Assembly (NCBI GenBank): GCA_946699065.1
Contig: CAMPDV010000084.1
Span: forward strand, 824,895 to 888,894
Source of the DNA: Loxodes magnus
Lineage: Eukaryota; Ciliophora; Karyorelictea; Loxodida; Loxodidae
Length of the DNA: 64,000 nucleotides
Reading direction: 5' to 3'
Positions 23,515-37,352 of the stretch are shown in pieces (positions within the stretch are counted from its first letter, which is position 1; every line of letters starts with the position of its first letter). The notes beneath the pieces are model-generated. The model worked only from the letters and a program-made list of their open reading frames with translations, searched no databases and was not told the origin of the DNA. A program made the position numbers and the translations under genes.

Positions 23515-26194
23515 GTAACTTGCTATTTGACTTAATTAAATTTTACGATTAAATATATAAGATATTGGTAATGCATTTAAATGAATGTTTAATGATAAAT
23601 ATGTTTGTAGTTTTATGAAGTGTTTTTTTAATTTATTTAATAAAAAGGTTGTATATTCTTAAATATTCTTTGTTTAACAAAGGTTGAGTAATATAGGTTA
23701 TTGAAATTAGTGAAGTATGTTGATTTAAAGTGGTAATGTTTAAAAATATTTTAAATATAATTTTGGTAAATGAAGACATGAAATAAGTTTAAGTTTAATT
23801 TTATTTAATTTTATTGATTTATTTTTAGATTTTGTAAAAATTTCAAGTTGAGTACAAATTTTCATTTTTTTTGTGAAGTAGTTAAAATATTATTTATAAG
23901 GTTAAAGTTAGTTTATAATTTTGAATATTAATTAAAAAATTTAATTAAGTATTTTATTTATTTTATTTTAAATTAAATATTAAATATTAAATCTTAATAA
24001 TAATAATTATTAATAATTATTAATAATAATTATTATTAAATTTTAATATTTAAGTTTAATATTTTATGTTTCTGATTGGAAAAATAATTTTTCTGATGGT
24101 AAATTTTTTATTTATTTTTCAGGTTTAGAGCATGAATTTCATGAAAATGAAAAAATTGTTTTTTGCTCAGAGTTTTACACTACCAAAGATTTTTGGACGG
24201 AATAAATTTTTATATTACAGGATAAAAATGTTAAAATTGGAATAAAATTTCAAGAAAAATTCCAAATATAAAAATTTTTGAGAAAAAAATAGGAATAAAA
24301 AAATTTTTATATTCAAAATAGAATTTGGAAAAAATACAATTTTTAATTTTGAACATCTTTTCGAGTAAATGAAAAAATTCGCTTTAAAAATTTTTAATGT
24401 TATAAGAATTTACTTAAATGAAAAGTATCTCTAGAAGAAATGAGAATTAATAAAATAAACCATGAAATCGTGAAAAAATTATCCTTTTTCGCTCTGAGTT
24501 ATTCGCTACAAAAGATTTTCGGGATGGATAAATCCTTTTCTTAAAGGGATAGAATTTTAAAAGATTTGAAAAGTTTTTTAAATAACTTTTAAGAAGTAAA
24601 GATAAAAAAATAAATGACAATTTTAGGAAGAAACAAAATTAATAAAATTTTTTTTCTATAAGAGGGCTTAAAACTACCTTTTTAATAGATTATGCGAATC
24701 TTTAAAAATAACTAATCTAAAAAGAGCTAAAAAATCTCTTTATAAAAATATGATAAATCAAATAAAAAAAATGAAGTACAATACATCTGTAATAATAAAT
24801 TTTAGGCCAATTTACAAAGAATCCAAAAAGTAATTAAACAAGGATCTAAATAAAATATCTAACCTAACTATATAAAATATTGAAACAAAAATTTATTAAT
24901 CAAGTTTAAAAATATTCTGCTTTATTATAATAATAAGAAAAACATTAAAAATCGAAAAGATGAGTAAAAGAATTTTGAAAAGAGCTTACTATGACTAACT
25001 ATCTGTTTTAGTTTTCGAAAAGATGTTAATTTAGAAGAGAAAAATTAATTTTTAAGAAAAAATTGCTATATTAAGTATTTTTTCTCTTCAAAATTTTTTC
25101 TCATTTCGTAATATTAAAAGGAATTTCTTTAAAGATAAGCTTTCTGATTTTAAGCAACTTGAATATATCTACTATGTATATAGAAAATCGATTTTATTTA
25201 TTTAATCTTAAAATTTTAATTCCTAATGAAGCTATTTTATTAAAGTTGAAAGCTTTTTTAAAAATTGATTGATTATTTATCATATAAAAACATTTGCTAG
25301 TAAACTATATAAATAATTTGAATATATGCAAAATTATAAAAATCTTCACCTTCTTGTAAATTATCTTATATTTCCATCTAAAATAAGAATAAATTATATT
25401 ATAATATTAAATAATACGAATTACCAAAATGAAAGTGTAAATAATTAAGAAATCAATATAGTTTTCATTATATCAAAAAAGGTTAAAAGAAAAGCTTTAA
25501 TCTTTTGTATTAATTAAAATAATATACAAAGTGTAAGTTAATAACTATTATAATTATATCTATAAAAAATGGGAAATATTTTGTACAATATAAAAAGAAA
25601 CATATATAGCATAATAAAAATCAAAGTTTTTACTAAGCCGATAATGCTAATATCCCACAATTTCATAAATTATCTTAAAAATGAGCTATTTTTTTTTTAT
25701 TCTAAATTATTAGAAAACTAAATTATAATTTATAATTTAAGCATTCCTTTAATAAATGTTTGCTTTAATATAGAATATAGTATTTTTTAATTTAAGATAC
25801 TAAATATTCATAAACATAAAAACATTTAAAGTGGTTTAATAAATATAATTTTTAAAAGATTAAGCACTTATTTAAATTTAAAATATCTTATCAAGAATTT
25901 AAATTAAAATGTTTTCATATTCATTTTCTAATTAAATGGTCATTATTTATTGTTTATTTATCTATTTGATTGATGTTTTAAAGATTGTAATTATATTTAT
26001 TCATAAAGTATGATATCAACCGAAAATTGCTAGATATTTAAAGATAAAAATTTAATTCTTAAAACAATTCTTTTATAAAATAAACAGTGATAAGATGATA
26101 TTATAGCTTAAAAAGATAATTTTTTTTTGCAAATTGATTTATAAAACAAAACTTAATTTTATATGAGATTAATTGAAGATGTGCAAGAATTTGA
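23515..26194. other. AT-rich spacer, empty insertion sites
   Basis: Homologous to 1641-4900 without the hairpin repeat (empty site near 24925) and without the zinc-knuckle element of 46365-47220 (empty site near 25200-25215). No gene seen. Confidence 0.5.
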
Positions 26195-28990
26195 GGAAAT
26201 ATAAAATAAATAGGTTATAAGATGCAATAAATCGTCAAAAATATTTAGAATCTTTCCTGCAACTTATCTAGAATTTTTTTAGATAGATTAAGATAATCTT
26301 GAATTTTAAAATGAATTTATCAAAAATAAAATCTAATACAATGCTGATTAAACATTAGGCCCCTTTATTCCAGACTCAAGTTATAACAAATTTCCTCGAG
26401 ATCTTATTAAGAAATATGTAGGCCTAAAAGGGCTAACTCAGTATATAAGAAGCATATATTATATCTGGAAGAATAAATTAATAAGTAACTAATCATCATG
26501 AAACAGTGAAACGACATTTTGAATGACTTCAAGTCTAATTTTTGAAAGTTTAAAAAAACAAAGCAAAAAAGAAATTTTTACTTCTAAATGGAGATGCTAA
26601 AGATATATTTTCACATACTAAGAAAATAAAAAATCCTAAAAAAAGAAACTAAATGAACTTTAATTAAGAAATCAAAAATAAATCCATTGAGTCATGGAAG
26701 AATTTTTTTTGACAAAAATTTCAATCTAAATAAATAATATAATTCTCAGTAATTAAAAAATAGATAAAATATAAGATAGTATTTAGGAAATTAAAGATTA
26801 TCAACTCTCATATTTATAAGGATTTTATCTTTTTACCATACAAGAAATACAAGAAATTATAAAAGAAATTACGAATGGAAAAGCAGCTGTTTCAGCTTGA
26901 ATAAAAGGTGAATTTCTGAAATATGGTAGATAATATTTGATAAATAAATAAATTTGATTATAGAACGTGTAGCACTCTCGTTGGTGCGCAGCTCTTTAAT
27001 AAATGTTTCATACTGACAAGAATGTTTGCTACTGATAAAATTATCAGATACTGATAGACCTTGTTCAATACTGGTATAATTATTCAGTACTGATAAAAAT
27101 GTTCAATACTGATATAATTTAGAATACTTGTAATCTTTAATACTTGTTTGAGGTTCAAGGAAATGGCAGGTTTGTGTCGCATTGCATCACCATTGCAGAG
27201 GACGACATGTGTCAATTATGGGTACTTAGCTTTCCCAACCTCTGATGAAGCCGCCCCTTGTTGTTCACCTTCACACACTATGGCAATTTAATAATATATA
27301 ATAATTCTTCACTCTTTTCTGAATAATATGTTAAGATTTGGAAGAATCCCTTAGGAATTAAATACATTGTCGGTAATTCCAATATTTAAAAAAGGAAATA
27401 AAGATGACTGGAAAAACTGACTACCTGTTTCTCTTATTAATATTATTATAAAACTATATGATAAAGCTTTAACAAAAGACTATACAATCTTATTTATTAG
27501 AGAAATTTGATTCACCCTTCATAAATGGGATTTATAAACATTAGATAAACAACTTAATAAATTTGAATAATATAACAAATAATTGATAACTATCGAAAAA
27601 GTACTAAAAGTAAGACTAAATTGATAGCAACACTGATAGATGTTGAAAAAATGTTTGCCTCAATAGAAAGAAAATTTTATTAGATCAATTTAAGAGAGTT
27701 AAACTACCACTTGGACTAATAAAAGCCTTAGAGTTGTTTTACAAAAACCTAAATTCTTCATTTAAAATAGATGAAAAGAACACCAAACATTATAATACAA
27801 CAATGGAGTTATGTAAGGAAGTTCGCATGGACCAGTTTTAGCATTGTTGTATTATGATATAGTAATTAGATATTTGGAAAGTAAAAGTACCTAATTGAGA
27901 TTCAAATGCCAGGTTGGAGCAACTTCGCATGCAGACGATGAGCAGATTATCTGCTTTTTCTTTCCGAAACTTCAAAGTAAATGCAGGAGTTAATAAATGA
28001 GACAAGTAAGCATTTTTACATAAACTCAATTAAAGATCAATGCTATCAAATCTGAATGCATCTAAATTTTAAAGAAATATTATAAATAATAAAATTTAAA
28101 TTTATGATTAGATAATTAACCAATTATTTAAAAGGAGCAAGTAACATATTTAGATTTAATGCTACATTAGAAGAAAAATTTTAATTCTCATTGTAGAGAA
28201 GTTTCGCTCAAATATTTAGTTGCAATGAAAAAAGCTGCTTTTTTAACTAATTAGATATAAGAATGCGACTTCTTGATATTTTAAAACTTTATGCAGATTT
28301 TTACACTACCTAAAGCAGAATATGGAAGAGAGCTAGCACCATGGTGTATTCAAAAAGGAATAACTGGAGTTTTTAATAGAATTGAATCAAGTATAAGAAT
28401 GATTTAAAGAAAAGCATTTTAAGTAGCAACTTCAACATCAATAAATTATGTTTCATAGATTTAAACTGGTTATATTTCAAACACATTAGGCAATAAAGTT
28501 TTTTAAATTCTATTATAAAATGAAATTTAAATTATTTATTTTCCAACATCAACAATAGGCTCTCTTTTCATTACCAACTGAAAAATTTGATTTCAATGCT
28601 ATGACCAAGTTTTGCAATTATCAGACCTCTATAGTATCGAACTGTATAATTCCAAGATTAGTACAAATTAAAAATTTTTTACTAAAAATATAAGAGAAAA
28701 AAATACAATAATATTTCTATAATACAGCTACTCAAAAGTTTAAGAGAATGAAAAAGCTAAAATATATACTAAACAATTTCGTATCTTAACCAATTCTAGT
28801 AATTACTTACACTAAATTGAACAAATAATTTAGACAAGAAATTATCAGTATATATAAGCTTAGAACCCAATCTTATAATTTTCGAAAAGATCTTTAAGAT
28901 CGTCATTATCCTATTGATAATCCCTACTGCATGCTTTGAGAGCATGATAAATTTTAGCACATTTTTAAATGTATATACTATTCTAATATA
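26195..28990 (+). pseudogene. LINE reverse transcriptase, interrupted
   Basis: Makes cDNA at the insertion site in intact elements. Visible in order: EITNGKAAVSA (26860-26900); VIPIFKKGNKDDWKN-x-LPVSL (27390-27450), where x is TGA at the Trp/Tyr of NWRP; a finger-like FINGIYKHQINN; motif A ATLIDVEKMFASI (27627-27665) with catalytic Asp; motif B NNGVMQGSSHGPVLALL (27800-27850); motif C SHADDEQII (27925-27950); thumb LKINAIKSEC and VTYLDLML (28030-28170); and YGRELAPWC (28320-28350). From motif B to about 28520 the frame is continuous in TAR=Gln code. Upstream, a 360-bp insertion and several 1-nt shifts break it. Confidence 0.85.
26938..27295 (+). repeat. Hairpin-headed repeat, copy 2, inside the LINE
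   Basis: Same order as at 3262-3630: aaataaataaatttg, hairpin (26957-26997), tactgataaa array, GC-richer end with ATGGCAGG. It splits the LINE between the linker and finger regions. Short ataatat sequences flank it and may be the target duplication. Confidence 0.72.
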
Positions 28991-29320
28991 AGATATTGAC
29001 TATCGTAAAAGATTGCGAATTATGACTTAAGACGCTTTATAATATATGATTAAGGACTTATAAACTTCTTTCCAAAATCTTATTTGAGATATTTAGATTT
29101 ATAAATAAAAGTATTTCACAAGAAACTTATATCAAGAAGATTAGAATTATTAGAAATGGAAAAAGTAAAAAAGGAAGAAATAAAAGAGAGACTATAACAA
29201 GAGTAATTAAAAATTGATGAAATCAAGATTATAATTAAAAAGCATTAAAAACATTTACTAATGTCTATAATTGAAGGAAGCAATTCATGCAGTTATAGAT
29301 GTCAAAAAACTCTTTTAATT

Positions 29321-31402
29321 TAAAATTTAAATAAATAGTTTCATACAATAACTCTATTATTAAAGTGAAATATTATTACTAAATAGCTTTAATTTATACC
29401 ATTTATTTTTATAAATAAGTATTAAAATTTAGGTTCTAAAAACTAATTAAATTGCTAATTAAGCCATTTAAAGAACTCTTTATTTAACTATAATTAATAA
29501 AACATAGATTATATAAGGAAGAAATATTTTAAAGGAATTTAAGTTTTAAGTAAGCAAAAGGAAACTTTAACTTTATTACTTTAATAATATAAAATTCTAA
29601 ATGATAGCAAAATATAGTTAAAAATAATCCTTTATAATAGTAAGATATTAATATTAAAAATACTATATCAAAAATCTAAAATAATTAAATAATTATATGC
29701 TTAGCTAGAATTAATTATCTTTGTATCAATTTAAAACTAATAAAGAGGATTTTTTATTATTTTGATATGAGTTTTAAATAATTGGTTAACAATAAGCATT
29801 TGATTACTAGATTATAAAAATATAAAAATTCTAATTTGATAATTAATGTCTAGTTAAACATATCTTTAGAGATAACTGTATAAATTAAAATTAATTATTT
29901 TATAATTGTCAGTTTAAAGAAATTTAAATATAAGCCATTATTATTAATTTGCTAATAATAAGAAAATTATACTTACATAAAACATTTAACTATAATTAAA
30001 TTACTTTATTTCTTTTATTAAAAACATATTTTAACTAAAACTATCCTTTAATATTATAAATGCTAAAAGATTAACTTTTATTTATCCTATCATTTTTATT
30101 ATTTATATATATATCAACAATTATATTAGAAAATTCCCATATTTTAGCTTAAAATAATAAGATTAATGATAATTATTAAAATAATTCATTTTAATTTTTA
30201 AATTAATAGTTAAAAAATCTTATTTACTATTTAAAAATTTAAATAATAAGTCATAATAATAAACTATAAGAGTTTAAATATTTTAAATATTGAGACATAA
30301 TTGTATAATTATTGGTATTTAACCATGCAAATTACGATAAATTTAAAAGTTTATATATTTCATTCATGGTTCTCTTTCACTCTCATCTTGATAAAGAATT
30401 TTTTAGCTCATTAAATCTGTTTATAGGTTTTTAATATAACCTATTTTCTATTCACTCTAGTTCTTAAAATCTCTAATGGTCTTCTAAATATTATTGATGA
30501 AATATTTTTATGTACTTATCTAATTTAATTATCTTATCTTTTGTAAACTATTTATTAATATAGTTTTAGTTATATAAAACAAGTCTTTTACACTATTTCC
30601 ATTAATTATTTTAGGTTTATTAAAATTTTTTTAAATATATGTAAAAAGATTACGTTTGAAAATGTGCTTAAATGTATCAAATTCCTATCTACTTAAGCAA
30701 AGTTTATTAAATTGAATTTTGTTATATCGATGATTCAGTTAATATTAAAAATTATAAATATAAGTAATTAGTTTTTAGATTGAAATAGTTTCTTAAATTA
30801 GTTGTCTATTGCATTTAGCGTATATTATTAAAGAGAAAACTTTTTATATATTTCTTATTAAATCAACAAATCTTTTTGCTGTTGATATGATTTCATTTCT
30901 TTAAAGGTATTCTTAGAATAAACATTTTTAATTTAAATATTGCTATGCTTATTAAACTCTTTGAAATAATCAATTATAATATCTATTTGCAAATATTCAT
31001 AAGTAAGCAAGGTTTTGATTATCTTGACAACTCTTAATTTTTAATAAATAGTTATATTACTTCAGATTTATTTCTTTGCTCTGATTTTGAGAATAAAGAT
31101 TAAATGGTGTAATTTTTATCTTTTTACTAAGTAGAATTATTTTTGTTAAATTGGAACTATCATTGCTGATATTATAATGAAAGGTAAAAATAAAATAGTA
31201 TTCCCAACACTTGTACAATATTTAATGACTTATAGATAGCTAATCTAAATCTTTCTCTTACACATGTTGTTCTTATGTTAAAATTCTATTTTAGGAAATA
31301 ATAGTATGCTTCATTATAGTAAAGTAAATAATTCAAAAAACGGTTTATTAAAGAGGAAACTTTGAAGCAAACATTTTAAATTTCTAAATTTTAATTATAG
31401 AA
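29321..31402. other. AT-rich spacer next to arm 2
   Basis: No firm gene. On the minus strand 30700-31440 reads protein-like (ITPFNLYSQNQSKEINLK near 31070-31120) in the frame that enters arm 2, but the arm 1 side continues differently and composition alone is weak evidence. Confidence 0.3.
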
Positions 31403-32499
31403 GTATCAGGCTTAATATTATATATATCAAAATATAGCGAAAAAACTTCCAAAGCTTGATTGGTCCTCTATATATTTTATTTTTCTGTTTATCAAGCATT
31501 TCTAACTACAAACATATCGCAATTCTAGCAATGAAGTTAAGTAGAAATCAGACAATTATTTAATGTTCTCCGCAGCCTTCATCAAAGGGTTCAAAATTTT
31601 TAGCAATCCTTAGAGAAATTAACATCACTAATAAGAATCTCTCGTTTGGAAGTTTTTGAGCTTTCAAATATTTCTTAGATGAATTTATAGACACAACCAG
31701 GCAAGCAACGAATGACAAATATAAGATTATTCGAAAGCTCGCTTTATCTTAATTTTAAGCACATTCTTAGTGTCTATTATTTGCTTCATTCAACATTCTC
31801 TACTTTTTACTAAAATTTTGTCTATAGAAATTGATATCTGACTCTGACTTTTAGAACACTGTTTCTTTAAGATAGAACCAACTTTTTATCTTACAGATAT
31901 TTCAATTATAGTTCCTTTATTCACCATATCAAGATCTAAAGGAGATGCCAATCAACGACTTTAAGTAACTTTTTAAGCTTTCCATATTACTAATCTAGAC
32001 GATGCTTTACATTAGATCTCACTAACTTGAGTCTACTCAACTGATTGCTATTAAAATGTAGTAACCTAATTATACTCACTCACAATAACTACAAATAATC
32101 CTAAATCTTAATATATTTAAAAGAAGTAAAAGCTTCTTATTTTAATAGCAACTTATTTTAACCTAAATAGACAAATAATTAGATATTAAAGTAGCAAGGA
32201 TATAAGATTAACAACCTAACTTAATTAACTAATCACTATGTCCTAATTTTAATAGCCTAGCATTATTATATTACAGTTACTAAGACTACTAGCAACCCTT
32301 TATTTTAACAAAGCAGGTTATTAGTATTATATATTTAGTGCTTTAATTTAAAGACTATAGGAGATATAGTCTAGGATATACATAAAAGTAATAGAAAGGC
32401 TATAATATATATAGAATAAGGCTTTTATATCCCTTTTTAGATATAAATAGTAGCTTTTATAGAAGACATTAAAGAGGTAGACTAGAATACTAATTTTTA

Positions 32500-33518
32500 T
32501 ATAGATTCATTTATATAGATTAAATATTTAAAAGTACAAGAAAGATATGAATATCCAAAAGTACGTTAAGCATAATCCAACTGACTTTATAATTTAATTT
32601 ATCTTATCTGATATTTTGGAAGCATATACAATCATCTTTCGCGTCAAAAGTTATTTAATCAAACTTCATTCAAATTTACTTTACTTAATGTATTGCTGAC
32701 AATAGATCTAAGATTATCTATCAATGCGTTTATTAACGGATGAATCTCTGTTAATTTCTAGTTTTTAAGCAATCCTATGAATTAATAAAATTCTTAATTT
32801 ATTACCTTATTTCTTATCGTAAGTAAATTATTATATTTATTAAATTGGAACATAACAATCCAACTATTAAATCTGAACAATCTTTAACTGTTTTAAATCA
32901 ATATAATTAAATTTCATTTATAGGTAGTATTCATCCTAAGGAACCAACATATATTATATTGTAATTTCCAATTGGTACCTATTTATTAGCAATTTCTTTT
33001 AATCTTATATCTATAAATTTTCAAATATATGATGCTAGCTTATTTATTTAGTCTACTATTAATAATCTACCTCATTTTAATTATTTTCACTCTTTCTTTA
33101 TTTTTATTTTGAAACAGTTAATCAATTACTAAAAGCTGGTAAATTATGTAATGAATAAGGTGTTAGTTTGTTTAAAAATTTAGCCAATTTCTTGTAATTT
33201 CCAGGATTTTACTAATTAGTAGTATCATATTGTTAAATATTTTTAATAATTTAAATTTTCCTATTCCAGCTGATCCTAATGGAAGAAGTATGTATTAAAT
33301 ATTTTGCTTTAAAAAATTAAATAAATTAAATTGCTAATTTTTAATTTATTTATAGTTGAATATCTATAATTTCTAATATTTTAAGTTTAACTTTATTTTT
33401 GTATTTTTCATTTTCTAATCTTTTTTCTGAATTTATAAGTTAATTTTGTTGGATAATGCTTATTGCTTATTAATTCTGTATCAAATATTTAAAACGCATA
33501 TTCATTGTCACTTTCCAT
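32500..33518 (-). CDS. Possible hypothetical protein, arm 2 copy
   Basis: Mirror of 16792-17800 with the ATG at 33518 and few differences. The same doubts about reading frame and TGA apply. Confidence 0.25.
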
Positions 33519-36497
33519 AGTATTATTTCTTTTAAATATACAGTTAGTATCTTCTTAATGTCACAGGTTTATATAAAAATGAGTTAATTGTAGCAATTTT
33601 AGGTAAAAGATTTTTGTTTATACTTTTTGAATCTAAAAAAACTAACTTATTAGATTATTATTTTTTTAATTTTTAGTTCTTATAATAATTACTTTTTTTC
33701 CTATATTAAATAATAGAATCAATTCATAACAAGTTATATTTTTTAAATTCTTTGCTACTACTCTCAAATAAATGATTCAGAGTAAAGTTTGTTTTGAGTC
33801 ATACGCAAAAAATATCGTAATTTATCTTCGAAAAGTAATGCTTATTTCTTATATTTTTCAAATTAATAAATATTATTAGATTAGATTAATTTTTATTAAA
33901 TTTAGGTTTTCGTTATTTATCTCGACTTAGTTTTACATTTAATGAGAACATTTGCAAATTATTCTACTTTCCAAACTTCTCAGTATTTCTAAAATTTTAT
34001 ATTTCTCAAAAAAGGATTAATTCAAATATATTTTAATTTACTATTCTACGTTATAAGAGTTTTAATAAATATCTATTTCCAAAATCCCTTACAATCCATT
34101 ATTTTTAGCTTTACTTTTTGCTATGTGTTTGGTTTTATACTTTAGTACATTATTAATATCTAATACAAGCTAAGCATCTTAATTGGTTATTCATAATTGA
34201 AGTTAAGGTTTCATGAATGGCAATATAAATTTATCATTCCGTCAGGTTTTTATAATTGCCTTTTAATAAAAAAGCCAATTTTTATATCTTAGCATATAAT
34301 CTTAATTTGCGGTTCAGTATTTTTGCTATTTTTATCGATTTTCCTTTTTAATTTGTTGGTTTATTTAGTATTTATTTAATGTTAGCTGCATTAGTGTAAA
34401 ATGATATTAATTATAATTGTAATTAGTTTGATTAATTTAATTTTTTAACACCAATAATGATGTTTTATTTTAGCTAAAATTAAAGTATTATTCTCTAATG
34501 TTGCTGTTTATACTTATATATAATTAATATGATTAATGATATAAAATGTATTATGTAATATATGCTTCATACTTATAATTCAAATCTAAATTAATCTTTA
34601 TTATAATTTAGTGAAGAGAAAGTTCCCTATAATTCTCTATTAAAGTAACTAGTTTTGCTATTTTACTAACTGCTACTTAATTTATTACATATCCCTTTTA
34701 CATAATCTAGATATTTTCATCTATTTTTAGTTATTTTTAAACTAAATTATTTAAAGAAAATAAATCTCATTTATTAAAGCTAAAACTAATAGAATAGCTT
34801 CTATAATTTATTACTTTTAAACTATTATTAAATTATAATACTTTGAAACCATAAAGTTTGCTAGATAAGAAAGGAAAATAACCTATTAAGGATATAATTG
34901 ATTAGATATAAGGATTAATTTTTAATTTATTGCTAAATAAATTTAATTCGGAAAGATAATTGAAATCTAATTAGTATCCACAGCACAAGAAATATTCCAT
35001 TATAAGTCTTGCCTTACGTTACTATATTAACTTTTAGTAAGTTTCATTAAAGCATAAAGTAAACATAGCTACAGACCTAAAGACAATCATATTAAGAATC
35101 TCTCTTAAAGCATAAATTTATTTCCTCCTATGTATGAATTTAATATTTTTAAGGATTTTAGGAGATTATTTATTATATTAAGATTGAGAGAAGCACATAA
35201 TGGTACTCATTCAGACTTTTTATTTTATACTTAAGCACTTTTTTTAATTTTCTTTGTAATTGAATATTCTTTTTAATAATCTAAGTTATAATGAAACTTA
35301 GAGCTATTGAAATCCCCAATACTGTTAAATAAATAATTTTAGAATGCTGTTACAAATGTTAAATGATATAGGAATTAGAAATAGTATCCAGTTTATAAAA
35401 GGATATAATAATTAAAATTAATGCTAAATAGATTATAATAAGTAATTGTATGATATAATAATAATATTTTAGTTATTATTAGTAAACCATATAATTATAC
35501 TCAATCTATCATACTTTTCATTTATTTTCAATTACCATTAATCTTACATAAGTTGAACCAATATAATAATAAACCAGGTTTAAATTAAGGCATGAAGAAT
35601 AACTTTTTGGACCTAGATAATTGGTTCTAAATAGGAAATTATCAAAACAATATATTCTAAAGTCTATAAAATTACCTTAACACTTTATAAAACAATTTAT
35701 TTACAAAGAGTTAAAATATCTTAGGTAAAATAATAATAACAAAGAGAAATAATAGTATTCTCATATATTCACTTAATTATCCTAATAATAAACCATGTAA
35801 TATAATATTTTACTTAAAAAGCCATATAGTTAAAATAGATAACTTAAGTGGATTAAGATTTATCAGATAATAAATAATTATAATTTAACTTTAAGATATT
35901 CAAGCATAGTTATATCAACAATCAGTCCTTTAATTAAAATAATTTATTCACTTGATAAATCTTTCAGCTACTTAGTGAATAATCTTAGTTATAATAACCC
36001 AGCTTAAATTTTTAAGGTTTTTTCATCTTTATGATCTCTAAATAAGAAAATTCAGTGGTAATTCATTTTTTTCTTAATTTTTAAATTATAGAAACAATTT
36101 TTTCTTTCTAACTTGATATCAAGTTAAAGCTTAATTATTACCTTTAATTTTCAATTGTTTTTTCCGGATATTTCAAAGATTTCAATTAAAACACTTAATT
36201 GGTTTAAGTTTTTCGTTTTTCAAGTGATTTATAAGTAATCTCCTTCTTTATGAGTTTTTATATTCTTATTATTTATATAAAAGTGAGAATCAATATATGA
36301 TACTTTACTATGATAAGGGAATTATCTAAATAACATACGAAATTATTAATTATGAGCATTTAAAACATTTTTTCTAACTTCGATACTATTATTAAGCTTC
36401 ATATCTAAAACTTAACAAGACTGTTTATTTACTATGACTAATCAGTAATTGTTAATTTTTCATATTAAGCGTTTATTTTGATGTTAAAATATCTTTA
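33519..36497. other. AT-rich DNA, no clear gene
   Basis: Mirror of 13806-16780. Nothing recognised. Confidence 0.4.
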
Positions 36498-37352
36498 TAA
36501 TTTTATTTCTTTAAAAAAAAAGATGGCAGAATGGAACAAAGGCTTTCTCGACTAAAAGGTTTCTCGTAGCTCCTTAGATCAATCTTTACAGCTCTAACAA
36601 ACTCCAACAAAGACAAAAAAGAAATAATATTGTAAAATCTCAAAAGAAAAATAATTTCCTTCCAAGATTTCAAAAAAAAGTTACACCTTCGAACAACTTA
36701 TGAACTAAGATAAAAAGTCTCTTGTTTAAATCATTTTTGATTACATTGATAAGGTAGAGAACTTCGAACATTACGTCATGAATTTACAATAAGACTTATA
36801 AGATCATGTCGAGGACGAGAGACCGCATAATGAATTTGTGACCAAAGAGGACATTAACAACAGATATTAAGAAATAGAATGCGATATAGTAAGGATTGAT
36901 GAATAAATGGGAACAGATTTCTTAAAGTATGAAAACACATTTTAATAAATAACGGACATAAAAAAGAGACTAGGAAAATTAGAGGAATAAAACCTAAAAA
37001 GAAATAATGATCCAATGGCAATAGAAGAATAACCTATGACGACAGAAAAATTTTTCAAGAAAAAAAGTTATATATGCGGCAGTTTATTCCACTTATGAAA
37101 AAAAGTGTAGGAGGAACTGGTAAATAAGAAAAAATATTTGGAAATAATTTGCAAATTTTTATCCTTCCTCGGATGGTTAGCTTTGAAGAAAAAAGATAAC
37201 TCCAAGACCATTCGAAAAGCTCGGAAGTGAACTTGGGTGGAGACACCGGCGAGTCCGAGACCCTGTAAAAGGTAATGCAGGGGGTTATGGACCTATTAAG
37301 GAAACATTCCATTATCTATAAAATTTTTAATTTAATAATTTTATTACTTTAA
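36498..37352 (+). mobile_element. ORF1-only retroelement, arm 2 copy
   Basis: Mirror of 12951-13805. Direct repeats taattttattWctttaa at 36498-36514 and 37336-37352 with one mismatch, then A-run, ATGG, ORF and a GC-rich 3' part with a perfect GGTG-GAGA-CACC hairpin near 37236. In arm 1 that hairpin has one changed base. Confidence 0.65.
36523..37098 (+). CDS. Coiled-coil protein with degenerate knuckle (ORF1-like)
   Basis: 192 codons, same length and frame as the arm 1 copy at 13205-13780. The knuckle remnant SYICGSLFH lies just before the TGA at 37096. If TGA is Trp, the frame continues to about 37330 through an acidic/polar stretch with GGDTGESETLQ and MDLLRKHS. The minus-strand standard-code ORF here is its shadow. 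Confidence 0.6.

Larger units (their letters stand above)
19765..26200 (+). repeat. Third, direct copy of the outer module
   Basis: From about 21838 this copies the first 4.9 kb of arm 1 in direct orientation, including the WD40 gene. From about 19765 to 21838 it matches the reverse complement of 51245-53410, the DNA just outside arm 2. Similarity fades near 26194, where a LINE begins. It lacks the hairpin repeat at 3262-3630 and the zinc-knuckle element at 46365-47220, so it supplies empty sites for both. It is more diverged from the arms than they are from each other. Confidence 0.88.
26195..29320 (+). mobile_element. LINE (non-LTR retrotransposon), 5' truncated
   Basis: Homology to the module copies stops near 26194 and a LINE ORF2 begins inside its coding region, as expected of a 5'-truncated insertion. 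The linker between endonuclease and reverse transcriptase is at 26195-26930. It is interrupted by the hairpin repeat (26938-27295). The reverse transcriptase follows, then a C-terminal Cys/His segment near 28930-28975. The 3' end is not precise. Confidence 0.8.

Noticed and set aside
27838-28029. Minus-strand ORF over the LINE
   Set aside because: Shadow of reverse transcriptase motifs B and C on the plus strand.
28930-28975. TGA as cysteine, from the LINE C-terminal CxxC-like motif with TGA in place of a Cys
   Set aside because: Single case in an already frameshifted element; all other informative TGA positions point to Trp.
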